64,000 bases of DNA from Toxoplasma gondii ME49 (Eukaryota; Apicomplexa; Conoidasida; Eucoccidiorida; Sarcocystidae), in NCBI RefSeq assembly GCF_000006565.2, contig NC_031474.1:2391662-2455661 (forward strand), read 5' to 3'. Shown in pieces: positions 12,428 to 24,700 of the stretch (the first letter of the stretch is position 1; each line of letters starts with the position of its first letter). The position numbers and the translations under genes are program-made. The notes under the pieces were generated by a model, which was given only the letters and a program-made list of their open reading frames with translations, was not told the DNA's origin and did no database searches.

Positions 12428-12437
12428 AAGAGAGAGA
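12395..12437. repeat. Compound (TA)n(GA)n microsatellite
   Basis: About nine TA units followed directly by about twelve GA units (one interruption), just downstream of the CSL4 stop codon. A simple sequence repeat, possibly within the CSL4 3' untranslated region. Confidence 0.85.
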
Positions 12438-13707
12438 TTGATATGTACATGTAGTTTAGTAAGGGGCGCACGTCCACTGTGAAGCCTATGCTGAGCATAC
12501 CAGCTACCTATGGGTGTATGAATTGCTGTCCTTGTCTACACGTGGACGAAGAAGAATCTATGCATGTACCGACGCTTCGACAGAACTGTGTGTGGTTTGT
12601 AGGTCTGTATCAACACTTTGTGGCTGGGATCATAGACAGATGTCAGAGGGTTTTATTGTCTGAGCAAACGGTTTGAGTTTAAGCCTTGAATAGTATCGGG
12701 TGGTGTGTCCTGTTAACTCATGCAGAAAGGTGGCCGCTCCAGTTTTGCTTTCGTAATCTCACACTGTTCCGCTTTGCTACAACGGCGTGTTAATGCGGAT
12801 GAAGGATTCTCTAGAAAACAAAACGACCGAGACAATTATGCACCCTCGTTAGCTTATTTGGTGGATCATCACTCAGGATACGAGCATGTGCTCCTTGATC
12901 ATCGGTATGATTCTTTCCCCGACAGAGGGCACTTGAGGTCCATCCTGCAGGGACACGGGGTTCAACGTGAAGCACGTGTTCTTTCACGTGGGACCGCTGT
13001 TGATCTTTTTTCAGGGAAATTTCTTTCCCGCTTACTCAAATTACCATGTCTTCTAACTGTCGGATGTAGGCGCCTGCTTGCTTTCAATTTCTTTCGCCTG
13101 CTTGCGGATGTAATGGTGCAGGAAGTAATTTGATTAGTTTTACAGCGATGAATCGAGATTTAAACTCTCTAAAGTTTCAGCGAATGAACGCAATGTCTCC
13201 TGTATTCCCGAGATATGCCATGCACTGGATGTAGTCAAGCTAGTACCAGCAGCGATTCTGCTTGTGTTGATTCATAAATGGCTTCAATAACTCGCCTTGA
13301 TTTGCCTGGTGTCTCACTTTTCATGCCAAACCTTAAGTAGTTTCAGCGAGTAACGTCAAAGCACGAGCGCCGACATGCATCAGTTTTCTTAACAGCAGCG
13401 TTTTTTTAACAGTTCCCTGTGGCAACGGAAACGCAAACCACTTAACACCGATAAAGCGTGCTATCATTACTTTGTCAGGCGTTAGATTTGATATAGCCTT
13501 TTGACGTGGCAGCACGTGTTACAGTTGTTTCATCGAGTGCTTAAGGGTGGCACCTGTGGGGAAAGCAGTTTTTGCATTCAGACAAGTCACAGTGCAGCTT
13601 ACACAAGGCATCAGGAAAACCAGGTGCTTTCACACTGGCATGATCTGTATAAGGCTGGAGAAAAGCTCGTGACAATCCCTGATGCTTCGCCAGCTCCACG
13701 TTCCGCA

Positions 13708-13831
13708 CATATATCAGTAAAGGAGCAACTATGTATATGGGGAGGTGTAAGAAGAGCGGGGCATGGTCCCATATATCAGTAAAGGAGCAACTATGTATAT
13801 GGGGAGGTGTAAGAAGAGCGGGGCATGGTCC
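13708..13831. repeat. Perfect 62-bp tandem duplication
   Basis: Two head-to-tail copies of a 62-bp unit, 13708-13769 and 13770-13831, identical as far as I can read. The unit starts CATATATCAGTAAAGGAGC and ends GGGGCATGGTCC. Both copies lie outside any supported gene. Full identity points to a recent duplication or a sequence-assembly duplication. Confidence 0.92.
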
Positions 13832-16203
13832 GACATGCGTTCTTGTCAAAGCACTTGCAACAAAGCTATGAGAGCGTGCTTGTAGACGGGTCGCATCTAC
13901 GGTGTAATGTTTTCAGCAACCCTTCCAGCATGGATCACACCGCACGGAAAATGCTCAAGACGTTTCCTTTCCCTATCGTATAGTTTCAAGGCCGTGCAAG
14001 ATATATATAATGTATACATATGATTTCAGTGATTCAGCTAAACGGCAAGCGAGAGACTACGATACTTAATCGTGGTCAGCGACAGTCACAGACATGCAAT
14101 AATTCACAAACGGATCCGAGTCCGGATAGTTCCTCTTACTCTATGATGTGAATGCGCATTTGTGGAAATCGCAACAGCCAAGCATCACACATCATGTCTT
14201 CAGAGACAGTTCTGCGAGCTCGGCATGTGGCCGCTGACAGGATCGAAGCCACCAGGCTTTCCAAGGTGGCCCATCAAAACGCCATCATGGACGGTACCCA
14301 CGGTATACGAGAGACGCTTTCAGCTACCGCCAGCAACTCTTGTCGCTCTGCGAGGAAGAACTGATCCTACCTAGCAGCACTGCTAGTGATGCTACGGTAT
14401 AACCACTGTTTTCCCACATTTCAGCCGCGGGTTTAAACGCTCTAATCCGTGCCAGTTCCAAGCCTCCGTTTTACAGTTTGGCCTTGACAGTTTACGCGAG
14501 ACATGAGAAATACTACTATACAACGCACACAGAGTGACCCGCGCAAGCGGAGCTAATTTGTTGATTCAGCACGGCATTGGTGGAAACCGGAAGGGAAACT
14601 TTTTTCGCGGCAGAAACAAAAACAACGAACAGGAGCCTAGTTCCACAATGGTCGCGTAACAACAAAATATGCCACACCGTCACCCACAACGCCGAAATTT
14701 CTATGGTTGACGGAATGCGTTCGGTGTGAGATTGCCTTCCCGCAACTTGTTTACAAGGATGAGAAGCCCGACTCACACGATTTGCCACACGTATGACTTC
14801 AACCGCCGCGGCGCCACCTTCGAGCACAGGACCCTCAATGCTCGGCTGTCCCTTGGACAGGCACACTATATGGATGGTAGAAAGGGTATCTGTATAGCCA
14901 CATCATCGGCACCTTCGGCAACTGGTAATAAAATTCACCGTTGCACACAGTGACTGATAACCAACCGCAACCCTTCTTCCTCTGCCTAGACCGATCCTTC
15001 GCAAACGACGTAGTGACACCCAACATCCCCACCAGATAAAACACTCACGAAGTATCTCGGATCTGTTTATACAAATCTGTCACCTCAGCATTATTAGCAT
15101 GCCAACAACTAGCCATTCTACGACTTAAACACACGACCCACAGTACCCCCCACCGGTCGAGCATGCTTCCACTCGAGTGATAATTTGAGGCTGTCGTTCG
15201 CAACTGAACAGCGGAACCTGCCCCAATGAATCACTCTGGCCACTTCAAAGAAAACAATATACAACGGCATTATGACAACGGAAGGTCCTACAGCATCACA
15301 TGACCTTACTTCGGAAAATTACAGCATTCAAGAGCGATGAAGTACAAGCCACTCCTGTCCATGAGCTGAAGAACCCTCAATAACTCGACAGCACTTGTGT
15401 CCGCTTTTCTCATGTTTTGACACGCCACACAGCTCCCTTGAGTTCGCGAAACTTGAATTGCGATCTTGAACAGCTATGGCGTCACAAACACGAGTAAAAA
15501 GTGAATAGCCGAGGAATTACAGTGAAGGCGGACGCTTCGTACAACGGTGGATGGACGGAAATATCGCAGCACCTGATTCTGTTCCACAGTAGGTGCCAAT
15601 GGCCGACACTGCCCCGCTACGACCAACAGGTCTACGCTTCCGCAAAAAAACTCAATGACATTCTGTCACAATTGCTTCGGTGTGAGTGTTCCTGATCAAC
15701 TTCACCCTTTCTGGCACTATGGCATACAGACGTGACAAATGCAGACAGACAGATGGGCGAAAGCATCACCTCAAAAGGACAGGGTCGTACATTGCAACTG
15801 TGAGGGGCTCACATCATCTTTATCTTGGACGATTAGAGGCAAGGGGTGCATGTTTCTTGAGGAGCTAATGCAGCGCACCAGTGAAACGCATTTCCGCCAT
15901 CCGTACGAAGACACCGGACCATGCATCCCAACCAGTATGAGCTGGTTTTCTTGGACGGCCTACTACCGGACAGAAGTATTGAAAAGCACGCAAATCCTCT
16001 CCTCATATGTCACCTTTTTTTCTCAGGGATAGCACCCGCGTCGTCGGCACCAGTTACCCTTCCGCAAACGACTCGTACGTCATGTTTCGATTCGTCGTTT
16101 ACTAGATATCTTAGCCTGCCTTCTTCCTTGCAGAGAATCCCCGTTTTTTCTTCTAGATGTCCGTTCGTTTCCGTTGCTTCGCGGCATTAGCCATCTACTT
16201 ATC

Positions 16204-17523
16204 TCATGCCTTATTATCGCAGCAGCAATCCTCTTTTTCTGACTCTGGTTGTTTCTCGTCCAGTCTTTTCTTCTCCACCGCGATAGCCTCCGCAATTGTG
16301 TCGCACAGGTTGCCTGAGCTGCGTAGCTCCTTCTCAGTTTTCTCCAGGAACTGAGTGAAGACCACTGGACTCATTGTCTCCTTGGCGGCGGACATGGCAG
16401 CAGCAACTGCATCACGTCTCTCGCCGCAGCTCGAATGCTCCATTCCAAGAGCCGCGGCTTCTCCCCTCACAGCCGCCAGCAGGGTCATTTGATTGAACGA
16501 CGGAGAAGAGCGCGCACTAGCGTAGCTGGATCGGACGAGATCTGAGAGAGAATATCCCGATTTTCCCTCTTTTTCTGCCTTCAACTTGTTGATTTCTTCT
16601 TCCACGGTCACACCAGCATTGTTCATTTCAGTCAGCAAAGTGGTACGGAATCTGCGGCAACTTTCGCTGGTGTATTTCCCTGCACCCAGCTTAACAAGCC
16701 GCGTCTCCACTGCAGAGACATTCACCGAGCCCTCCTCACCTGCTGCGTTGACAAATGCGGGGTCGGAGTAGACGGCGAAGGGGCACTCGTCCAACTGTAA
16801 AATGGTTTTGAAATTCTTTAGGAGTACCCCAGACCCGTGGGTTGACAGAACCGTGGAATAGAAGAGAGTCAAAACTGTATACAGGACTTCTTCAACTCTT
16901 GAACGGCAGTCTCTGTCACCTACCGCACAAACTGGACTGCCAGTCTTCGGCCCGCTGCTCTTCCAGACGTTCAAGCTGATCACCTCGAATTTTTCAGCCA
17001 GATCATGAAGCGATGCACCATTAAGCTCCGTTCCTTCCAACGCTTCGCCACTCTTTGTCACACTTGCTGGTTGAACGGCACCTGTCAACTGCAGAAGAAG
17101 AGCGTGGAGCCAATGTGAGCTGACTCGGGCTGCTGTCGGCTGATCACTCCCTCGGAACAAACGGCCAAGCCGTTTGCCGACTGCGGATTTCATCAAATTG
17201 TAAAGCTTGGTGTAAATGTCAGAGAAGATGAAATATGACTTGTATCCAAGTTTGATTGGAACTATCACACCAATAGGTGGCGGACCGCCCCCGCCTTGAC
17301 CCTCTGCAGCAGGTGCCGCAGCAGATGCTGCTGGTGTTGGATTACGGGAGCCTCCACACGATTTCTTGCAGCACCCTTTCGCATTCGCGTACAAGGTGGC
17401 ATCTTGGCTCCAGAGAAAAAAATAGGAGAGAGAAACAAGCAACAGGAAAAAAAACGCCCTTCCGCCATTTCGCGAGGCACGATGGCAACCAGGGCGATTC
17501 ATTCTTTCCGTGGAGAGAATCAT
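16204..17523 (-). CDS. Secreted or signal-anchored protein of unknown function
   Basis: Single-exon reading frame of 439 residues from the ATG at 17523; a second ATG at 17502 would give 432 residues and a tighter signal peptide (MNRPGCHRASRNGGR then the hydrophobic stretch AFFFLLLVSLSYFFLW). This is a classic positively charged n-region plus hydrophobic core, so the protein should enter the secretory pathway; a cut near LYANAKG is plausible. The mature part starts with a Cys pair (KGCCKKSCGG), then an Ala/Pro/Gly linker, then a mostly helical acidic body with scattered Cys, and ends EKEDCCCDNKA. No second membrane segment, kinase, protease or adhesive repeat is visible. In this lineage the shape fits a dense-granule or other secretory-organelle protein, but that is inference; I do not recognise the family. 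Confidence 0.75.
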   Translation of the reverse strand: MILSTERMNRPGCHRASRNGGRAFFFLLLVSLSYFFLWSQDATLYANAKGCCKKSCGGSRNPTPAASAAAPAAEGQGGGGPPPIGVIVPIKLGYKSYFIFSDIYTKLYNLMKSAVGKRLGRLFRGSDQPTAARVSSHWLHALLLQLTGAVQPASVTKSGEALEGTELNGASLHDLAEKFEVISLNVWKSSGPKTGSPVCAVGDRDCRSRVEEVLYTVLTLFYSTVLSTHGSGVLLKNFKTILQLDECPFAVYSDPAFVNAAGEEGSVNVSAVETRLVKLGAGKYTSESCRRFRTTLLTEMNNAGVTVEEEINKLKAEKEGKSGYSLSDLVRSSYASARSSPSFNQMTLLAAVRGEAAALGMEHSSCGERRDAVAAAMSAAKETMSPVVFTQFLEKTEKELRSSGNLCDTIAEAIAVEKKRLDEKQPESEKEDCCCDNKA

Positions 17524-20146
17524 CCCGGGAAAACGGTGCAAGAGCGTTGAAGTCGTCACGGTTACACGGGCGAGAGTCGGACGCAGCGATGGTTCGACAG
17601 CCTAAAACATTACCACCAATAACGAAACGATCGCTTGGTTTTACAACTAGAGCATATACGTATGCACAAATGCAGGCAACGAGAGATAACACTCCCGCAG
17701 GGCAGTGGCAAAAGTAGTGGCATACAGGTATCTTCAGGACGGGGACAAACTGTCATGTCCGCGAATGCGGGAGCAAATGCGTCCCCATTGAAGTCGCCAT
17801 CATGCTCGCCTTCACCCCCCCCCCTCTCCCTCCCCCCACATGTCAAGGTGACGAAGCACACTGCGGTGTCTGGCCCCGCCAACCGCACCACCGACGGCGG
17901 ATCTATTTTTGGCCGAGGGAGTGCTTCGCAGACCAGCTTTTCAACGTTGCGTGCCGGTAGGTGAAAAACGCTCGGTTCTGTCGCCTTCGTCCAAACAACA
18001 AAATACGTGAGATGACAGCCAGCCCGTTTAACTTTGTTGACAGGTGCTCAATGACACAGAAGCAACAATCTTAAGCGGCAGGAACGTCGTTTTGCTCCAG
18101 ACTCGGGCGCTGATCAACATGTAATCACGGCATAGGCGAGTCCACAGGGCCTGGTGGACGTGGACTCGATGTGAACAGAAACACTGTGGTGCCCTTCGAT
18201 CGAACATATCTGATTCTTATTTAAACTCAATAATATGATCCGTTCGACCGAGGAGCTGTCTCCTTTTTGAGTCGCTGGCGGAAAACATGGAAGCGATTGG
18301 GGCGCCCCCAGAGCTGAACGGTTTTTCGAAATGCATTCACCTTTTCCTTCGCCTTTTTATTTTCACCATAGTGCAATAGCATTTTACGCTTCTGCTTTAT
18401 TCCTGATACTGAGGTTGTTTTCGCGTTTGCGGAGAAGGCTGTACAAGGCTCTCGCTGTGTTTGGCTGACGGCTCCACGAAACCGCGGCTGCTGCCGCAGA
18501 TCTTTGCGGCACTGCTCCCGGGATGTCTCTTCCGAGTGTGTTCGTAATTAGCGAAGCGACCCCGGTCCCTAGTGGTGTACGGAATAACCCACTGGCTCAT
18601 GCCGCCAGAAGTAATGGAAGTTCCTGGAAGCAATATCGCAGCCCATATGGAAAACATGACCCGAACCGGCGCACGGTCTGGCGTTCCCGCGAACTGGACC
18701 AGTTTTCGTATTGTTCGTAACGGAAGTGGAACTCACAAAAGGTGGAAATCTCCTGCCTCCTATTCCAGTGAAAAGGCGTTCTCCCTTACCACGCATGTGT
18801 TTCGACAGGCAGGCCAGCAACGAGGTATCCAGTCTTCTTCCGAAACACGCCAATGTATCTGTCGTTAATGCGTCAATTACGCTGTGTGTGTTCTCTCCTC
18901 TTGATTTTTGTTTGCTTGGCCGATCTTCTAATAGATTCAATATGGTGCAGTGAATGTGGCATACAAGTAGTCAACTCGTGGGACGCGAGAGGGTGGGTGT
19001 TCAGTAGGCTACAGAGCTACAGGACCATTACTCGCTGGATATCTGAGGCACAGTATCACAAGTTGGTGCTGCTGCCTCTGGAAGCACTTACCAACACGAG
19101 GGATACCAAGTCGTTCACTGCTGCACCAGCTAGTGGTAATCCGCATGGTGGGATCCACTGCGTACGTAGAGACGTCCTGCCTTAAAGTATTGGTCACATC
19201 GCCAAGCGGTCGAAACGTCAGTGTTGTGCTTCTACAAGCGTGGGTATGTCACTGTTAAAATGTGTTTTTCACAATCAGGTTAGTGTGCCGTGTTCATTGC
19301 CATGTTTCGTCTGTCCAAGCTGAGGAACTTCCGCCCAGCCCTACAGGTAATGTGTTCCTTCGGATTATGACACTCACTGCCGTTATGCGGACGGCTCACA
19401 CCAAGCTGCTGGAAAAAGCTTCCTCACGTGAAGCTCCACGGCGAGAGCTGACATGTGACTAGGATTGCTTACGGCAACTATCGATCCCACAGTATCCAGC
19501 GGCAGAGAAATACACACACGATGGTCATCGCAACTCAACCGCATTTGCGGTGACTGCCATGCAGTAGTGTTCATAAGCTGATTGTGATAACACACTCCAG
19601 AAAAGGTGCTTGCCTCCGAAAGCTTTCGACCGACTCTCTGAGTTCTGTTTTTTTATTTGTTTCTTCAACGACTGTGGCAACTGGATCGAGCTTAGCAGCA
19701 GATACACCGAGACGAAAGAGGGGATTATTCTTGCCACATTCCACCCCGACAGTCCGATGATATGCAACATCCATGGAACATATAAATATGCATTTTCATG
19801 CCAGGAGTTTTACACTCCCATAACAACGCACTCGACTGAGGAGTCTTCGGTCGTTAGGATCTCTCTGAATGCGGGCGGACGGTTTTAGGGCGCCTTTCAT
19901 AATCCGATGAAGGACAAAGTATTCATGGTTGGAGCCAGGCTTTGAGGGTGGACGGACCCGCGGCATCTCATACGTGGGCTGTTGTTGGAATCCGAACCAG
20001 GTTCACCTGTTGAAAACTTGTTTCGAATAAGGAAGGCCTTATAAATATATCTCACCACCATTGTCACCTGCTCTGTTTCGTGGTAGCACGTGCGCTTGAG
20101 CGGCGAGGAACAGACCCGCCGGTACGCCATGATCTGCGCATGTGTA
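17524..20146. other. Spacer with possible unassigned plus-strand exons
   Basis: Between two minus-strand genes, so it contains the secreted-protein promoter and the downstream gene's 3' region. Some plus-strand pieces look exon-like. An ATG frame from 17755 ends at a GTAGGT donor at 17957. A frame after an acceptor at 18043 reads VLNDTEATILSGRNVVLLQT. A frame at about 18555-18700 contains RNNPLAHAARSNGSSWKQYR. Their phases do not chain into one model and no family is recognised, so no gene is called. A C-rich tract lies at 17814-17838. Confidence 0.35.
17755..17956 (+). CDS. Possible first coding exon of an unidentified gene
   Basis: Starts MSANAGANASPLKSPSCSPS and stays open through a Ser/Pro-rich and a Ser/Gly/Thr-rich stretch to a strong-looking donor (GCCG|GTAGGT), phase 1. 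The composition resembles the disordered leaders of neighbouring genes. I could not find a downstream exon in matching phase, and the exon lies in the upstream region of the minus-strand secreted-protein gene. It could be a real first exon, a noncoding transcript or chance. Confidence 0.2.
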
Positions 20147-21708
20147 TCATTGGTCCTGACCCTTCAGTCGAAGCCCTGCCGTCCTCCCATCAAACCGTGC
20201 CGTAGGCGACACTGGGGTGAAACGGTCAGCAGGTGCAACTGGCTTGATGTGGCTGACAGGGAAGTCTTGGGACGGCACAGTAAAATACAGCTGATCCAGC
20301 GGTTTCCACGGTTTGCAGTATGGAACTCCAAGATCGATTCTAGCCTTGTTCGGCTCAAACTTGTAGACACTCTCTTGAAATGCATCCAACCCCGCATTTC
20401 GTCTAGCCTGCTGATTCTCTCGAAGAACAGGACTGTCCTGCGGACTTCCACGAACAGCTTCGACGAATGAGTCCGTTGCGTTTTGTTTCTTTGGAGGCAT
20501 CGTTAGAGCGATGTTTACGGCACTGGTATCAGCTACGGCTTCAGCCCCTTCCTGGCCGTTTTTGTCAAGCAAATGATAACCAGAAAAAGAGTCGTGTCGA
20601 CGGTCAGTTGCGATTTGACCCATCCCCAATACGGTGAAATGCTGGTTAGTAGCCACATCGTTTGAAACCACGTCGCGCGTTCGTGTTCTGTGCTGATATG
20701 AAGTTTCATATGTTGATCGATAGGCCATGGATGGATGGGTATCTTGATCAGAGTAACTCCACTGTGGACCGGGAATATAAGGGGGAGGTCGCTCGCTCAC
20801 GCCCCAGGCGGATGTGCCGTACAACGTTTCGGTTCTAATCTCTTTTCTTTTGTCTCTCCCTGTCAACTCGGTGGACGACCCCAGCTTCCCATCTGATGCG
20901 ATATCGGAGAACTTTTCCATGTACACAGTCTTAAAGGTTTTGCTAGCGGCAAGCTGTATAGTGTCAGTTTTCTTGATTATTGGATTTTTCCCCTCTTGAT
21001 TAGGGGGGTTCTGGAACAACTTCAGTACAGACTCATGATGGTTTGGTGGAGCCAGACCGTTCATGTCAGCATTTTTGGCTGAATTCAGCTCACTGAAAGT
21101 TTCAGCATACGTTGTTTTGAAATTGTTGGGTAGCTTTTCAGGCTTTCGACTGACCCCCGCTGTCGCCTTCAGTGACCCGTAGCTGCCCAGGTGCGTCCCG
21201 TATTGTTGAGAACTCGCTGACTTAGAGAATCTCTCTTCGTGTTCCGGTAAACCTGTTGAAGGGATTTTGGAAACAAGCCCATGGTCACCAGCCAACTCAA
21301 ATTGCGGCCCACAATACACTCTATCGGTTGTCAGGTAGTGTCCCTGCGCAGGATCTGAAGCGCGCACACACTCCAGGTGATACGCCTGCAGAGATCTCGA
21401 AGCGAACTCGGGAGATGCCGGCTCAGTAGTCGTCATCTTGGAGACAGTGCAGTTGCCGTCAGTATCTGAAATGCGTAAAAGGCTGATGGTGGTAGTCACA
21501 GAACACGTTTCGCGACTGCGCAGGGGTAGCAGCGTCTCTCCGCGGTCGGCGAAATGCTTCGTGCGATAGTAAGAAGCCCCAAAAGCTCCATACGCTGAGG
21601 GCGCTGGGGCTGACAAGGCGCCCGACTCAAAAATGATGGGTTTGCGGACGAATGCACTTGCAAAGTGTTGCCAAAACGGTGGCCGGGGAGGCGTATACAG
21701 CCGTTTTA
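20147..21708 (-). CDS. Tyr/Phe-repeat protein, microtubule-associated-like (5' incomplete)
   Basis: One long minus-strand exon coding for about 520 residues. The frame continues upstream of the first in-frame ATG (21436) through a protein-like stretch (FWQHFASAFVRKPIIFE, then APSAYGAFGASYYRTKHF) to a good acceptor (CCCTACAG) ending at 21709. The true start should therefore lie in an upstream exon I could not place; otherwise the protein starts at 21436 with 429 residues. Features are two related 15-residue blocks (NNFKTTYAETFSELN and KTFKTVYMEKFSDIA), a third loose match (MAYRSTYETSYQHRT), many Tyr/Phe-anchored short motifs and a C-terminal DLGVPYCKPWKPLDQLYF. There is no membrane segment, signal peptide or known catalytic domain. 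Short Tyr/Phe repeats of this kind occur in microtubule inner and axoneme-associated proteins, so I suggest a cytoskeletal role, perhaps of male-gamete flagella or the subpellicular microtubules. This is inference from pattern, not homology. Confidence 0.65.
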
Positions 21709-24700
21709 CTGTAGGGATAGGAACTCCACACCGCTTACTGTTCTCTCCGGATGTTACGTTTCGCTGGTGAATAGGATACTACAGCATTTGCTTTGATGTG
21801 GGACAACGCATCTGAGGCTTTCGACAAGGAAGTGACTAAAAATATTCGGCACCGGGGCTAAAACAACGAGTTATGTTTCCTGTGCTTCCTGGGCGATTCT
21901 GTTTCCCGCTTGCAAGAGGGCAACAGGACGTGACTAGCAATGTATTATAAAAGTAGCGGATGAATTCCTTTTTCTTTGAACACCTAATGCAGCTACAGAG
22001 AATCCACGGCCCTGCTATTGGATAGCCCGCGGCTGATTCTGAACACATCCAGCAAATTTTCACTGTTTGCTATCGAACTGAGCACTATGGGAGTGCAAGT
22101 TAAATCGAAGTCTGCTGGAAAATGGCGGCGGCATCCACTTCTTTACTGGAGCGCTCACATTTCCATTTGCCAGGGCATGAGCAGCTGGTTTCACCCTAAT
22201 CGTTTACAGCAATAGCTGTGTCGCTTGTTGTGTGTCGTATACGCGTATAGATACGTACGCATGCCTGTGTGCACTCACATATATTCACAAACACTTATTA
22301 GTGAAGGGCGACAGCTCCAAAAACAAGAGGAGTTCTTGCAGATGCTTAAATCATGATTTGATTTCGAATCACAACCTTGCTGCGTTGGCGTCAAATCCCT
22401 CCGGTCAATGCAAAAGCTTCGGTGTGCTGGGTAACTTTAGTTTTGTCCTGTTCTTAGTCGAAGCGCATTTGGTTGCATCCGCGGAAACGAGGATATGCAC
22501 CCTCGCATAATAGAAGAACTACACTCATCTATGAGGTTCCGCTGAATTCGAGTGCTTTATTGCCTTAAACCGCATCAGAGTTACTATTGATTTAAAACGC
22601 TTGACAGAGCATGCTCACGGAGCCAGGAAAGTTCTAGTTGAACTGCCGTGTTATTCAAGACTCATCCGTTCCAGCAGTCTCAGTGCCATCACTGAATACC
22701 GACTGTTACAGACTACCTGCAAACGAGACACAGTTGTAAGAGCATGAGTGTGTTTTTGCACAGGTTGCAATTGAAATAGTGAACGTCGCGGCTCAACCAC
22801 ATACTTACAGAGTTCGCGCTACGAAGATGAGATCTGAGTTGTAAAGAACACCGAACCAACCGCCATGACACGCTTGTCGGTCACTCGATTTCCGTCTCTC
22901 AATTTTCAGACGTCTTCGAACTTCATATCAATTGAAGTCGGAACACTCAGAATTCATAGGAGCCGTAATCCAAGGCTGCAGTCGGTGGATGCTGTGAACT
23001 CGTAATTTTCTTTAAATGACTCAAGTACGATTGATTTCGGGAAAACGGTTTTTCTTCCCATCCCGCTACCGCCACAAAATTTCAAAAGTGTGCGATTTAG
23101 AGTCAGCAGACTCTGAATTCTGATGCAGTTTTACTGGTATCCCGAAGCAAACCGGTGGTGGGTCAGAAGCACGGATCGTATCACTCATTCATGCTTGCAC
23201 CCTTCATACATTGACTGCATATGTGCAATTACTGCTTTAACGATTTACGCTTCTCCGACTAACGTGAATAAATGGCATGAACTGGCAGAAGGTCAGCCTG
23301 AGAAATATCGCAAATGTGTCGTAATGATTTATGTCGTCATATAACGGACCGTAGGAGACCTAAGTGTCAACTCTCAACTCGCGGAAACGTCTGACGTCCG
23401 CTTGGCAGACGCATCGGTGTGAGAAAGTGCCCCTACATTTCAATACAGGACGCTTCCGTATCTGTAGGGCATAGAGATGCAATATCTCAACCTTTCCAGG
23501 ACGTCCACAGGCCATCCTCGACCGGAATGTACCATACAGTGAGTGGCAAAGAGGTCAGGCTCACTTCCATATCATCGAAACAGCGTGCTCCATTTGGTAC
23601 TCCGGGTCACACTGGTAGCCTCTGGTGAAGCGCAGTCGACTGAGGATATCTCGTTCTCGCAGACGCTTTGTGAACATGTTGCGCGGCACGCTGTCGCCGT
23701 CGAAACCGTATTCGACGACGCGCTAGCATATTATCCCTCGTTCGTGTCAGGGGAGAGTAGGTATCTGGAAACCAGTTTGAGGCAGGGCGTCTTGCCACAA
23801 CCACAATAGCAATGGGCGAGCCCAACCGCATCCCATAACTGATGTGCGTGCTCGCTTATGAGGTCGCCCGCAGTATTCGTGCTGGGCGCCGCACAACTAC
23901 CGCCATCCCAGCAAAGGTTGATGTAACGGATGCCATGACCTCTGAACGGACGTAGTTTTACCGGGATTGAGAAGCATGTGCAGCGGAATGACAAACACAG
24001 CAAAGGTTTTCATGCTTGAACCAAAGCGGGACACGATTATTTTGATGCACTCAAGAAAGGAAGATAGAGACATTAAAACGCGCACATACAGGGAAACACA
24101 TACTTTGTGGTGAAGTAGCACCCGTGTTTCACGTATGCGTGCCGTTTTGACACTTTGTACCTGTACGGCGTTTTTGCGGATTGCATGCTCACGGTGCAGA
24201 CCATACGTACCCGCGTCGCTCGTCTTTTCGTGTATGACCGCCCCCCTGCACAAACGAGTACCAAAACGCACTCCGGCAATGGACTCCGCAGCTACACTGA
24301 GGATGAACCTCAGCTGGTGGGTACTTAAGTACTTGTAAACCTTAGGAAAAACTTCTACTTGCGTAGCAATTCTTGTCTGATGCCATTCCTCATAAAGCAG
24401 CACGAGTCTGGAGGATAACGGCCTGCCGTTGTGTCCCTGCATCCCGCCGTATTGGTTGCTAATGGAATACTTACACTTCGTTGCGCTTCACTCCCTCTCC
24501 CTTCAGAAGAACCTGGACGAGCGGGTTTCGTTGCGCAAAGCTTTGGTGAGTTGCCTATGACGCTCGCTGTTTTCTGAAAAATTTGTTCGCATGGGATGAC
24601 TCCACACGGAAAGACTTGGAAAGACAAGTGCCGATGTAACCAATTGTTAGTGATCTATTTGTATTTCGCCCATAATGGTATGCGGCATCTCTTTGTTGAT

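Larger units (their letters stand above)
12270..16203. other. Spacer of about 3.9 kb without a supported gene
   Basis: Lies between the converging ends of CSL4 and the minus-strand secreted-protein gene, so both 3' untranslated regions belong here. It holds the compound microsatellite, the 62-bp tandem duplication at 13708-13831 and a short AT tract near 13998-14025. Open stretches of 60-116 codons on both strands show no domain and no consistent splice continuation, so I do not call them. Confidence 0.5.

Noticed and set aside
24321..24332. Palindrome GTACTTAAGTAC in the spacer before the fusion gene
   Set aside because: Only 12 bp, expected many times by chance, and no nearby repeat of it.
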